From: an uncultured Acidobacteriia bacterium
GTDB lineage: Bacteria; Acidobacteriota; Terriglobia; Bryobacterales; Bryobacteraceae
Assembly: GCA_903923395.1 (NCBI GenBank)
Contig: CAIXXM010000067.1
Coordinates: forward strand, 27,793-91,792
Length of the DNA: 64,000 nt
Direction of reading: 5' to 3'
Part shown: in pieces, positions 45,613-53,942 of the stretch
Layout of the letters: every line of letters begins with the position of its first letter
Position numbering within the stretch: the stretch's first letter is position 1
Program-made: the position numbers and the translations under genes
Notes under the pieces: generated by a model
The model's input: the letters and a program-made list of their open reading frames with translations, nothing else
What the model was told of the DNA's origin: nothing
The model's database searches: none

Positions 45613-45948
45613 TAGCTAGCTATACCGTCCGGGTATGGACAAATTGAATTCAATCTCCGGCTGGAACCAAGGGGCCCCTGGATACAGTACATAGTTCCAC
45701 TCACGGGGCGCCCGCGCCATCCAAAGCGGTATAACCGCGCCGGGTCAAGCGGTAAACAATCAGGTGAAAATCCCGTGGTCAATCCTAGTGAGTTGCACAT
45801 CCACCGCAACCGGTTCGCTCTCCAGCAATTCCAAGGGAGTTTTTCCCTCAAACGTGAATCGCTTTTGCCTCGTCACCGAAAGTATCCAGGGCACGAGCGT
45901 GGACACCACTTGACCAGATCAGCTCGACCGAACGGACACGACTGCTCA
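45613..45948 (-). pseudogene. Gene debris downstream of the epimerase gene
   Basis: Directly after the epimerase stop a new frame starts in a TAATG overlap and reads VRSVELIWSSGVHARALDTF before stopping at about 45848. In the next frame the same stretch continues RFTFEGKTPLELLESEPVAV, then DVQLTRIDHGIFT and stop near 45770. Neither half has a complete domain and I do not recognise the family. The coding-like fragments in two frames suggest a frameshifted remnant of a gene once translated after the epimerase. The repeat copy 2 marks its far end. Confidence 0.4.
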
Positions 45949-46608
45949 TTACTCTCTTCCCGCCCTCACAATATCCCGGTTCTCCAGTATCCTGCTATCC
46001 CAGCCCCGTTTTGCCACCCGCAACATCGCCCGCCCCATTTCTTCCGTCGAAGATATGTATTGGGGCAGCATTTTGCGCAGCAGGGGCAGGCTCCAGCCCA
46101 GTAAGTCATAAGTGATCTTGTAGGCCTTCGTCTTCGATACCGCCCCGTGCATCGGCTGGATCGCAGCGGGCCGGAAAGCATAGCCTCCGGGGAACAGCCG
46201 CATTACCGCATTCTCCGTCCGGCCCTTCACCCTCGCCCAAAACACCTTGCCCTGTTCGGAACTGTCTGTGCCGGCACCTGATACATAGACGAACACCATC
46301 CCGGGATTGACCCTCGCCAAAGCTTCCGCCGCTGCCAGCGTGAGGTCATAAGTCAGATGCGTATAGTCCGCCCCGCTCATTCCGGCCGAACTTACTCCGA
46401 GACAGAAGAAGCAGGCATCCAGTCCCGAAAGGTCGAGACTGGAGTAATCGAAAAGATCCCGAAGGACGATCTCCCGCAGTTTCCCGTGAGTTACACCCGT
46501 CGCCGCGCGGACGATCGACAGAACCTGCGTCACCTCTGCATCCAGCAGGCACTCCCGCAGCACGCCCTGGCCCACCATTCCTGACGCTCCGAATAAGATC
46601 ACGCGCAT
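45949..46608 (-). CDS. NAD-dependent epimerase/dehydratase-like (atypical SDR) protein
   Basis: 219-residue protein with a Rossmann fold. ATG 46608 was chosen because GAGGAG lies 6 bases upstream and the nucleotide-binding motif (MRVILFGASGMVGQGVLREC) starts there; longer starts would run into the phosphodiesterase gene. VFVYVSGAGTDSSEQGKVFW and NAVMRLFPGGYAFRPAAIQP are typical of the small NmrA/HTATIP2-like oxidoreductase group. The substrate is unknown. It starts 10 bases after the phosphodiesterase stop, so it belongs to the lysR-lipid kinase-phosphodiesterase operon. Confidence 0.85.
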   Translation of the reverse strand: MRVILFGASGMVGQGVLRECLLDAEVTQVLSIVRAATGVTHGKLREIVLRDLFDYSSLDLSGLDACFFCLGVSSAGMSGADYTHLTYDLTLAAAEALARVNPGMVFVYVSGAGTDSSEQGKVFWARVKGRTENAVMRLFPGGYAFRPAAIQPMHGAVSKTKAYKITYDLLGWSLPLLRKMLPQYISSTEEMGRAMLRVAKRGWDSRILENRDIVRAGRE

Positions 46609-46618
46609 CCCGTCTCCT

Positions 46619-47395
46619 CTATGTACGGTCAAATCTGCCCCGCCAGGCTTCGCGGAAACCCTTGCCATTCCAATCCAGCCGGATGACTTCGATACTCCGT
46701 TCACTTACTTGGATGGTGTTGAAGGAATTTGGTTCTCCGCGCCGCCGTGTCGAAGTTGCCGTACCCGCCTGCACCATAAGTGCCTGATGTTTTCCGTGGC
46801 GCAGAAGTTCCGGCTTATCGGTGGCATGGGAGCGGTGTTCGTGGCCGCCGAGAATCAAGTCCACCCCGCATTCCGTCCACTCCGCAAACGCCTTCTTGGA
46901 GCGCCGTGCCGATCTGACGTTCACCCATGTCCCAGGAACGTCGAGCGGATGATGCGCTACCAGGACCTTGCAAGTTCCCGGACCCGCGGCACCAAAGCGG
47001 CGCTTCACCAGCGCGATCTGTTCATGGCTCAGGCGGCCGCCCTGAAAGGCAAAGGCCCGCGCGGTATTCAAGCCCGCGACGCACATCTCGCCGTCTTCAA
47101 TCAGCGGTTCCAGGTCTTTCGTAATGTGCGTCTCATAGCGCTGCATCGGCGGTTCCCGGAAGCGCCCCCAAACCGGGACATCATGGTTTCCAGGCACGAC
47201 CAGCACCGGCTCAGGCAGTGCATCCAGGAAGTAGCGGGCTAGCGTGAATTCTTCGGGCTTGGCCCGCTGTGTGAGATCTCCCGAAATTGCCACGACATCC
47301 GGCTTCTGCGACCAAACGGTGTCACACAGCGGTGCCAAAGTCGCTTCGTCAATCCGCCCAAAGTGGAGATCGGAAAGGTGAACGATGGTCCTCAT
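46619..47395 (-). CDS. Metallophosphoesterase (CpdA-like)
   Basis: Calcineurin-like phosphoesterase of 258 residues with all metal motifs: HLSDLHFGRI (Asp9, His11), AISGDLTQRAKPEEF, VVPGNHDVPVWG, VLVAHHPLD and LILGGHEHRS. Closest in layout to cAMP phosphodiesterases and other cytosolic metallophosphoesterases; a cyclase lies at the left edge of the window but far away. ATG overlaps the lipid kinase stop by 4 bases. Confidence 0.92.
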   Translation of the reverse strand: MRTIVHLSDLHFGRIDEATLAPLCDTVWSQKPDVVAISGDLTQRAKPEEFTLARYFLDALPEPVLVVPGNHDVPVWGRFREPPMQRYETHITKDLEPLIEDGEMCVAGLNTARAFAFQGGRLSHEQIALVKRRFGAAGPGTCKVLVAHHPLDVPGTWVNVRSARRSKKAFAEWTECGVDLILGGHEHRSHATDKPELLRHGKHQALMVQAGTATSTRRRGEPNSFNTIQVSERSIEVIRLDWNGKGFREAWRGRFDRT

Positions 47396-48291
47396 GCTTT
47401 GCGCTCCGGGACAATCACCCGCAATGCGCCGGGTCTGGTTTCAAAACGCAGGGGAGTGTGAAGTCGCCGCAGTTCTCCATCGAGCGAAATCTGCAGTGTC
47501 TTGTGCCGGCTTCTGACCAGCAGTTCCCGCACGGTAATATTCAGGAAATCCCGGTCTTCGTGGATCTTCCGCAATACAGCGCGTGCCGCCAGCCGGATCA
47601 ACGCCAGCCGCCCGGGTGCGCCGGATGCACAAACTCCCAGAACACCGCCATCCAGTCTTTGCCTTGTGCCGATCTCCACGCCTTCCACCTCATAACGATT
47701 ATTTCCGACAAAGAGAAATGGCGTCCTGTGTTGGATTTTCTGGCCGTCCGCCAGCAGTTCCAGGCGGCGGAGCGGGAGCCGGACGAGGACACGCAGGACC
47801 GCCAGGATAAAAGCTGTCCATTTGGGAATGCCCTGGCTGCGGCTCGATTCCCGCTTGCGCACGATCACCGGGTAGAGCCCGATGCTGGCATTATTGACGA
47901 AGCTGTGGTCATTCACCAGTGCAAGATCGACGGTTCTGGTTGCGCCACGAACGAGCGCCTCTTCAGCGGCAGCGGCGTCACCCAGGCCAAGATCTTTTGC
48001 GAAATGGTTCAGCGTTCCGGCGGGCAGCACGCCCAGAACCGACCCGCCGTGCCGCCAAACTGCGGACGCGCAGCCGCTCACCGTACCGTCTCCACCCACG
48101 GCGACAACGATCCCGTAGCCGTTCCGTGCGGCTGTGAACGCCACGGTGGCGGGAGAGGCCAGGGCAGGGAATGCTCTCACGTCATGGCCCAGTGCGGTCA
48201 GCCGGTTCATGACGCGCACCATGGCGGCATGTGCTTCTCCGTGACCTGCCCGCGCATTCCAGATGAACGCGTAACGCTTTGCCTCACTCAT
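47392..48291 (-). CDS. Diacylglycerol/lipid kinase family protein
   Basis: 299-residue kinase of the DagK/LCB5 type that phosphorylates a lipid alcohol with ATP. YAFIWNARAGHGEAH starts the N-terminal ATP-binding domain; the GGDGT motif lies in VVAVGGDGTVSGC, and GVLPAGTLNHFAKDLGL and FVNNASIGLYP follow. The C-terminal beta domain (about 140-299) contains HKTLQISLDGE. Its ATG overlaps the lysR stop by 8 bases. Confidence 0.92.
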   Translation of the reverse strand: MSEAKRYAFIWNARAGHGEAHAAMVRVMNRLTALGHDVRAFPALASPATVAFTAARNGYGIVVAVGGDGTVSGCASAVWRHGGSVLGVLPAGTLNHFAKDLGLGDAAAAEEALVRGATRTVDLALVNDHSFVNNASIGLYPVIVRKRESSRSQGIPKWTAFILAVLRVLVRLPLRRLELLADGQKIQHRTPFLFVGNNRYEVEGVEIGTRQRLDGGVLGVCASGAPGRLALIRLAARAVLRKIHEDRDFLNITVRELLVRSRHKTLQISLDGELRRLHTPLRFETRPGALRVIVPERKA

Positions 48292-49195
48292 CGACTTTGC
48301 TGGTGATGGTGGTGGCCAGCGCAGACCGCAGGAACTCAGCGATGGATTCGGTCAGCGCGCGGGGATACTCCGTCTTCACCGTTGCCAGAGCCTGGCGGCG
48401 GACGAGTTTGTGCTTCCGCACCCGCAAGGTTTGGTAAAGATTCGATCCGCCGCGAAGTGCGAAAGCAGGCAGAATCGAGTATCCGAAGCCCGACTCCACC
48501 AGGCTCTTGATCGCCTCGGTATCCTCGGCTTCCATCACCACGTGCGGTGCGATTCCGGCACGGGCGAAAAAGTCGTCAATAATCCCCCGCATGTTACTCC
48601 CTGTCGGATAGAGCAGAAACGGCACACCCACGAGTTCCTCTGGAGAAACCTGCCCCACTTTGCTGCCGGAAACGCGCGACGCGGAAGGTTTCAGCACCAA
48701 CAGTTCCTCTTCAAACAGCGGCACGACGTTTAGTTCCGGCTGGACCACAGGCAGGGAGATCAAGCCCAGATCAAACTGCCGGGCGAGCAAGCCGGCAACG
48801 ATTTCTTCAGTGGAGCCTACGGTCACTTGGATTTCAGTCTCCGGATACTTTTTCTTCAGCATCCGCAGCGGCCGGCCGAGACGGTGGATCAGGGTGGTGG
48901 CACCGGTGGCGAAGTGGAAAGGTCGGGAGTCATGCTGCGGGTCATTGAGGAACTCCCGCTCGATTTCCCGCACTTTGCGGATGACTTCGCGCGCATGCGC
49001 CGCCAGACGGAGAGCTCCGGGGGTGGGTTGCAGATGTTTGCCCGCGCGTATGAACAGCTCCGTTCGCAGTTCCGCTGCCAGACTCTGCAACTGCAAAGTG
49101 ACGGCACCTGGAGTCACGTGTCCCAGTTTCGCGGCCTCTGTTACACTCCCCTGGCCGATTACATCCACCAACAATTCCATCTGGCGTATCGTCAA
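48284..49195 (-). CDS. LysR family transcriptional regulator
   Basis: 303-residue regulator. The N-terminal winged helix (MELLVDVIGQGSVTEAAKLG, about 1-60) is followed by the two-lobed effector-binding domain (about 90-295; FHFATGATTLIHRLGRPLRM). It begins with TTG at 49195, supported by AGGAGGG 6 bases upstream. It is divergent from the Oar-type receptor at 49335, and the gap holds a LysR-type palindrome, so it probably controls itself and the receptor. Downstream it is co-transcribed with the lipid kinase, phosphodiesterase and epimerase genes. Confidence 0.93.
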   Translation of the reverse strand: MTIRQMELLVDVIGQGSVTEAAKLGHVTPGAVTLQLQSLAAELRTELFIRAGKHLQPTPGALRLAAHAREVIRKVREIEREFLNDPQHDSRPFHFATGATTLIHRLGRPLRMLKKKYPETEIQVTVGSTEEIVAGLLARQFDLGLISLPVVQPELNVVPLFEEELLVLKPSASRVSGSKVGQVSPEELVGVPFLLYPTGSNMRGIIDDFFARAGIAPHVVMEAEDTEAIKSLVESGFGYSILPAFALRGGSNLYQTLRVRKHKLVRRQALATVKTEYPRALTESIAEFLRSALATTITSKVDE

Positions 49196-49219
49196 AGTTT
49201 ACCCTCCTGGTTTCTCTTA

Positions 49220-49234
49220 TTTAGTTTAACTAAA
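49220..49234. promoter_or_regulatory. LysR-type operator palindrome
   Basis: TTTAGTT and AACTAAA are perfect inverted arms around one base, giving the T-N11-A form (TTAGTTTAACTAA) of LysR recognition boxes. It lies 25 bases upstream of the lysR TTG start and 23 bases upstream of the -35 box of the receptor promoter. Confidence 0.7.
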
Positions 49235-49256
49235 CATAACGTTCAACCAATTAGCT

Positions 49257-49285
49257 TTGACACTGACTTCCAAATGAAATATTGT
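49257..49285 (+). promoter_or_regulatory. Strong sigma70-type promoter for the receptor gene
   Basis: TTGACA at 49257-49262, a 17-base spacer, and TATTGT at 49280-49285, close to the housekeeping consensus. A 5' leader of about 43 bases with AAGGAG before ATG 49335 follows. Confidence 0.7.
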
Positions 49286-49334
49286 TTGTTGAGCGTTCAG
49301 CTTCCCCTTCGTACGGGTATTTCAAGGAGTCTTC

Positions 49335-52300
49335 ATGATCTCTGTGGATCATCGGCAGTTTAGATTCGCAGCTTTTGCAGTGCTTGCAACAGCATTTTCC
49401 GTCCCTTCTCTCTTCGCTCAGGCAGTTGCCGTGGCTGAAATTGATGGACACGTTACCGACCCCAGCGGCCAGGTTGTTTCCGGCGCGCAGGTCAAAGCCC
49501 TCGAAACAGAAAAGGGCCAAACCCACTCAACCACAACAGATGCCACAGGCCGTTATGCCTTGGCCAACCTGCCTACCGGACCTTACAAGCTGGAAGTAAC
49601 TGCTCCCGGCTTCAAGTCATTCGTCCAAACCGGCATCGTACTTCAGGTCGGAAATACCGTTGAAGTTAACGTTGTCATGCAAATTGGCTCCGTCTCGGAA
49701 AGCGTTGAAATTGTCGCCAACGCAGCCATGGTGGAAACCAAGGAAAACGCTATTTCCCAGGTTGTCGATCAACAGCGTATTATTGAACTTCCGTTGAATG
49801 GCCGTAATCTCACCCAGTTGCTTACACTTACCGGTGGTGGCAGCACGGCTCCCGCGGGCGACCTCACGGGCAGCAAAAATATTCAGGGCTCCAATGGCTC
49901 CGGCACGTTCTCCGTGGCTGGCAGCCAGGCCAACGGCGTCAGCTACCTGCTCGACGGCGGCGATAACAATGACTCCTTCAGCAACGTCAACCTGCCCATT
50001 CCCTTCCCGGATGCCGTACAGGAATTCAGCGTCCAAACCAGTGCTCTTCCCGCACAGTATGGCCTGCACCCGGGCGGTGTGGTGAACATCGTCACGAAGT
50101 CCGGCACGAACGCGCTCCATGGCGACGTCTTTGAATTCCTCCGCAATTACTCGCTGAATGCCCGCCAGAAGGGTACGCTTCTGCGTGACTCGTTGAAGCG
50201 CAGCCAGTTCGGTGGCGTGGCCGGCGGCCGCATCATTAAGGACAAACTCTTCTTCTTCGGCGGTTATCAGCAGACGGTGCAGCGCAGCAACCCTGCCGGC
50301 ACCCAGGCTCACGTCCTGACGGCGGCCACTGCCGCTGGCGATTTCAGCGGTTGCTCTTCCACCGTGCAGATCAAAGACCCGAACAATAACAACACTCCGT
50401 TTGCCGGCAACAAGATTCCGTCAAGCCGCTTTGACCCGGCCTCGCTGAAACTCCTGTCGTATGTTCCTGTTTCCACGGACCCCTGCGGTCTCACCCTCTA
50501 CGGCCAGTCCTCGAACAACCCGGATTACCAGTTCATCACCCGCATGGATTATGTGCTGAACGAAAAGCACAACATGTTCGGCCGCTATTACCTGTATGAC
50601 TACACAGCCCAGGCTGTGTATGACGGCAAGAACGTTCTTACCACGGGCCCGAATCCCGGCAACCGTGACCGCTCCCAAACCGCAACCTTCGGCGATAACT
50701 ACATCCTGAACTCCACGACGGTGAACTCCTTCCACCTCACGTTCAACCGCCGCGCCGATAACCGTGGTTCTGCACCCAACCTCTTCGGACCCAAGGATCT
50801 GGGCATCAACATGTTCCAGAACATCCCGAATTACATCCAGGTCACGGTGACCGGCTACTTCAACGTCGCCTGCGGCACCTGCGCCCCCGGTTACTTTAAC
50901 GTAAACAACTACCAGCTGTCTGACGATGTCACCAAGATCATTGGCAAGCATCAGCTCGCGTTTGGTTTTGACTTCCGCAAGGAGCAGTTCAACTCCACCA
51001 ACAACCAGCAGTCCAACGGCCAGTTCACCTTTACCGGCAGCACCACGGCGGCCAACCACAGCACGGGCGATGCGCTCGCTGACCTGCTGATCGGTCACAT
51101 GGCGTCTTTCAACCAGGGCAATGCGCTTTCTGATTACATGCGCCAGACTGTGGGCGCCGTTTACTTCCAGGACAACTTCCGCGCCACTCAGCACCTGACC
51201 TTCAACCTCGGCCTCCGCTGGGAACCGGAAATTCCGGCCAATGACAAGCAGAACCGTGGCAACCAGTTTTCGCTGCCCGCTTATCTCGCTGGCACCAAGA
51301 CGACCGACCCCCGCTATCCCAACGCTCCTGCCGGCCTTCTTTTTGCAGGAGACACCCTGAATCCGAACGGGAACACCTTCGCCAACAAGCATTGGGCGAC
51401 GTTCTCTCCCCGTATCGGCCTCGTTTGGGATCCCTCTGGCGATGGTAAACAGACCATCCGTTCCTCGTTTGCTCTGATCCATGACTCCATGGAACTCTTC
51501 TACCCCGAACGCTGGACCACCAACCCGCCCTACGCTTCCTCCGTTGCTCTGACGAATCCGACGTCGACGTTCTCCAACCCCTGGTCTACAACGACCGGTG
51601 GCAGCCCGTTCCCCGGTGCGGCGATTTTCCCCGCGAGCGGTGTGTACGTCACCATTCCGTCCAACGTTGCAGCGACTTACATGATGCAGTGGAACTTGAG
51701 CTATCAGCGCCAGGTTGCCAAGGATTGGCTGGTTACCGTGAACTATCTCGGCAACCGCACCAACCACATCCTCGGTGCGCGGGAAATCAACCCCGTCAAC
51801 CCGGTTACCGGCCTCCGTTATCTGACTTCGCTCAACGCGACGCAGGGTGCGGCGTATGCTTCCATCGCGCAGACGGATGATGGCAATACCTCGAACTACA
51901 ATGGCCTGCTCACTTCGGTGAACCACCGTTTCGCGAAGAACTTCACGATGCTGATGAACTACACCTGGTCGCGCTGCATGAGCACCTATGACTTCGGTGG
52001 CGAACTCGCTGGCAACAACTATCAGGACCCCAACAACCGGAGAGCGGAAAAGGGACCCTGCAACTATGACCGCCGCCAGATCTTCAACACCTCGGCTGTA
52101 TTTGCCAGCCCCGGTCTCGGCCAGGGCTTCCTGCACACCGCAACTATGGGTTGGCAGGTCGCTCCCATTGTCAGCCTTAACGCTGGTCAGCCGCTCACCA
52201 TCACCGATGGCAGCAACGTTTCTCTGACCTCCGTTGGCGCCGACCGTCCGAACACCGTTCTCACCACCGGCGTCCTGCCGCATACGCTGGCCTCCTGGTT

Positions 52301-52583
52301 CAATCAGGCAGCCTTCGCTCTGCAGCCCGCGGGTACGTTCGGCAACACGGGCCGTGATTCCATCATCGGACCCGGTACCATTAGCTGGGACATGTCGATG
52401 AGCCGTCAGTTCAAGTTCCGCGAACGCTATCGCCTGGACTTCCGTTCTGACTTCTTCAACATCATGAATCACGCCAATTGGAGCAACCCCGGCACCGCAC
52501 TCGGCACCGCCAGCACCTTCGGCAAGATCACGACCTTCGGTTCGCCCCGCCTGATCCAGCTTTCGATGAAGCTCTTCTTCTAG
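49335..52583 (+). CDS. Oar-type TonB-dependent receptor under LysR control
   Basis: 1082-residue outer-membrane receptor. AAGGAG lies 6 bases before ATG 49335; signal peptide to about 29 (MISVDHRQFRFAAFAVLATA, then FSVPSLFAQ). A carboxypeptidase-like domain (IDGHVTDPSGQVVSGAQVKA, about 35-120) and a plug-like region (IIELPLNGRNLTQLLTLTGG; YLLDGGDNND) precede the barrel, which ends with a terminal Phe-Phe (QLSMKLFF). Codons ending in C are used more than in the other two receptors here (GGC, AAC, ACC, TTC), and with the strong promoter and terminator this points to high expression. The ligand is unknown. Confidence 0.93.
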   Translation: MISVDHRQFRFAAFAVLATAFSVPSLFAQAVAVAEIDGHVTDPSGQVVSGAQVKALETEKGQTHSTTTDATGRYALANLPTGPYKLEVTAPGFKSFVQTGIVLQVGNTVEVNVVMQIGSVSESVEIVANAAMVETKENAISQVVDQQRIIELPLNGRNLTQLLTLTGGGSTAPAGDLTGSKNIQGSNGSGTFSVAGSQANGVSYLLDGGDNNDSFSNVNLPIPFPDAVQEFSVQTSALPAQYGLHPGGVVNIVTKSGTNALHGDVFEFLRNYSLNARQKGTLLRDSLKRSQFGGVAGGRIIKDKLFFFGGYQQTVQRSNPAGTQAHVLTAATAAGDFSGCSSTVQIKDPNNNNTPFAGNKIPSSRFDPASLKLLSYVPVSTDPCGLTLYGQSSNNPDYQFITRMDYVLNEKHNMFGRYYLYDYTAQAVYDGKNVLTTGPNPGNRDRSQTATFGDNYILNSTTVNSFHLTFNRRADNRGSAPNLFGPKDLGINMFQNIPNYIQVTVTGYFNVACGTCAPGYFNVNNYQLSDDVTKIIGKHQLAFGFDFRKEQFNSTNNQQSNGQFTFTGSTTAANHSTGDALADLLIGHMASFNQGNALSDYMRQTVGAVYFQDNFRATQHLTFNLGLRWEPEIPANDKQNRGNQFSLPAYLAGTKTTDPRYPNAPAGLLFAGDTLNPNGNTFANKHWATFSPRIGLVWDPSGDGKQTIRSSFALIHDSMELFYPERWTTNPPYASSVALTNPTSTFSNPWSTTTGGSPFPGAAIFPASGVYVTIPSNVAATYMMQWNLSYQRQVAKDWLVTVNYLGNRTNHILGAREINPVNPVTGLRYLTSLNATQGAAYASIAQTDDGNTSNYNGLLTSVNHRFAKNFTMLMNYTWSRCMSTYDFGGELAGNNYQDPNNRRAEKGPCNYDRRQIFNTSAVFASPGLGQGFLHTATMGWQVAPIVSLNAGQPLTITDGSNVSLTSVGADRPNTVLTTGVLPHTLASWFNQAAFALQPAGTFGNTGRDSIIGPGTISWDMSMSRQFKFRERYRLDFRSDFFNIMNHANWSNPGTALGTASTFGKITTFGSPRLIQLSMKLFF

Positions 52584-52604
52584 AACTTCCTCGCAATGCA
52601 AACA

Positions 52605-52650
52605 AAAGCCGGCACCCCCTCTTCGGAGAGAGTGCCGGCTTTATTCTTTT
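52605..52650 (+). terminator. Intrinsic terminator of the receptor gene
   Basis: Arms AAAGCCGGCAC and GTGCCGGCTTT (11 bp) followed by TATTCTTTT. It lies 22 bases after the receptor stop and 7 bases before the acetyltransferase start. Confidence 0.88.
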
Positions 52651-52656
52651 CTACAG

Positions 52657-53148
52657 ATGATCCGTCCAGCCAACGCGGGCGATTTACCCGAAATCACCGC
52701 TATCTACGCCCACCACGTCAGCACCGGTTGTTCGTCCTTTGAGCTTGCGGTGCCAGATCTTGCAGAGATGACCTCCCGCTTTCTGGCTGTGCAAAGTGCA
52801 GGCTTGCCCTATCTCGCCGCTGAATCAGACGGCAGGGTTCTTGGCTATGCCTATGCCGCCCCCTACCGCCCGCGCCAGGCGTACCGCTTCACCGTGGAGA
52901 ATTCCATCTACCTTTCCCCTGACGCCATGCGGCAAGGCATTGGCACAGCGTTGCTTTCAGAACTCATCTCCCGCTGTGCCGCTCTTGGAATTTGCCAGAT
53001 GATTGCAGTGATCGGGGACAGCGGCAATGCCGCGTCCGTAGCACTTCACGCCAAGCTGGGCTTTCGGAACGTCGGCACCCTGGAGCGGGTGGGCTACAAG
53101 TTTGACCGCTGGGTCGATACGGTCCTCATGCAGCGAGGCATTGCGTAA
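52657..53148 (+). CDS. GNAT N-acetyltransferase, phosphinothricin acetyltransferase-like
   Basis: 163-residue acetyl-CoA-dependent transferase. MIRPANAGDLPEITAIYAHH is the typical start of the PAT/MnaT/YncA group; YRFTVENSIYLSPDAMRQGI and GIGTALLSELI form the acetyl-CoA-binding motif (Q/R-x2-G-x-G), and ALHAKLGFRNVGTLERVGYK the C-terminal conserved part. Natural substrates in this group include methionine sulfone or other amino acid analogues; resistance cannot be claimed. No clear ribosome site precedes the start. Confidence 0.88.
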   Translation: MIRPANAGDLPEITAIYAHHVSTGCSSFELAVPDLAEMTSRFLAVQSAGLPYLAAESDGRVLGYAYAAPYRPRQAYRFTVENSIYLSPDAMRQGIGTALLSELISRCAALGICQMIAVIGDSGNAASVALHAKLGFRNVGTLERVGYKFDRWVDTVLMQRGIA

Positions 53149-53151
53149 AAT

Positions 53152-53388
53152 TTACTCAGGAAGTACGATTTCCTTGATGGGCAAGCCTTCCGAATTGGTC
53201 ACCACCAGCTTGTGTCCGTTCCGGGAAGCCTCCAGTGCGATCTTGACGAGAGCCAAGCCCAAACGGACAACTTCCGTCATGGAGCGATGCGTGGATTCGG
53301 CGATTCCCGCCAGATCTGCATAGGCCCTCTCGGAAAATACGAAGTTTACTCTCTTGCCAGCCAAAGCCGGTGCAGCTGCAGCGCTCAT
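53152..53388 (-). CDS. Ribbon-helix-helix-like small DNA-binding protein
   Basis: 78 residues from ATG 53388. A strand-like segment (GKRVNFVFSERAYADLAGIA) followed by two helices (STHRSMTEVVRLGLALVKIA) has the size and pattern of a CopG/Arc-type regulator or an antitoxin-like protein, with a short beta tail (NSEGLPIKEIVLPE). The upstream in-frame ATG at 53418 is rejected because it would lie within the -10 to -35 region of the promoter described below; AGAGCAAGAG precedes 53388. It may repress itself and the gene at 53445. Confidence 0.65.
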   Translation of the reverse strand: MSAAAAPALAGKRVNFVFSERAYADLAGIAESTHRSMTEVVRLGLALVKIALEASRNGHKLVVTNSEGLPIKEIVLPE

Positions 53389-53409
53389 CTCTTGCTCTCC
53401 AATACCACG

Positions 53410-53436
53410 ATTATACATATCCTATATGTATATCAA
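53410..53436 (-). promoter_or_regulatory. Promoter overlapping a 9-bp inverted repeat operator
   Basis: On the minus strand TTGATA (53436-53431) and a perfect TATAAT (53415-53410) are 15 bases apart. A perfect inverted repeat, TATACATAT and ATATGTATA around three bases, at 53412-53432 fills the promoter, as expected for an autoregulated ribbon-helix-helix protein. Confidence 0.65.
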
Positions 53437-53444
53437 GCGCGTAT

Positions 53445-53852
53445 TCAGCCCCTCTTGCCAATCACTATCAAAGTTTTCCGGATTGCGGCATCCCTGTTCT
53501 CAGGGCTGGAGATCTCCCGGATCAGCTCATTCGCCTTTTCGTCGTCCGCAATCCGCTGTATGCGGAGGTTCGCGTTCTCACTGATTTGGCCCGCCCACCG
53601 GCTCAGCATCCCGAAGAGCCCGCCTCCCCCCAACAGGGCACCTGTCGCCCAGCCTGCGATTTGGGGATGAAAGACCGCGGCGATTCCTGCAACCACCTGG
53701 GCTGCTCCAATGGCAGCGAAGACGCAGCAGACATTGAACGCCCATCGCGCCTGCCGCCGCTGCTCCTCATACACTCTCAAAGGCTCGCCCGCCGGCCGCA
53801 GTAAATCTTCCGGCTCCAGCAGGTCAACCACTTCGTCATCAAAACGGTGCAT
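53445..53852 (-). CDS. Two-helix membrane protein, unknown family
   Basis: 135 residues from ATG 53852 (GTG 53861 is possible). A charged N-terminus (MHRFDDEVVDLLEPEDLLRP) is followed by two closely spaced membrane helices (about 40-62 and 66-85; FNVCCVFAAIGAAQVVAGIA, GWATGALLGGGGLFGML), then a charged helical tail (ISENANLRIQRIADDEKANE). The paired helices with a following amphipathic helix resemble the TRADD-N-associated membrane domain of bacterial conflict proteins, but this is by eye only. It ends 27 bases before the start of the regulator gene's promoter region, same strand. Confidence 0.6.
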   Translation of the reverse strand: MHRFDDEVVDLLEPEDLLRPAGEPLRVYEEQRRQARWAFNVCCVFAAIGAAQVVAGIAAVFHPQIAGWATGALLGGGGLFGMLSRWAGQISENANLRIQRIADDEKANELIREISSPENRDAAIRKTLIVIGKRG

Positions 53853-53942
53853 TGGTATCACACTTTAGAAGTGCAAAGTCCGGCCCAACTTTCTTGTAAA
53901 TTTCGTCATGGTCAATCCTTCGAACTATCATCGAAGGAATAG

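Noticed and set aside
53389..53418. Upstream ATG at 53418 as the start of the ribbon-helix-helix gene
   Set aside because: It falls inside the promoter between TTGATA and TATAAT, so it would not be transcribed from that promoter.
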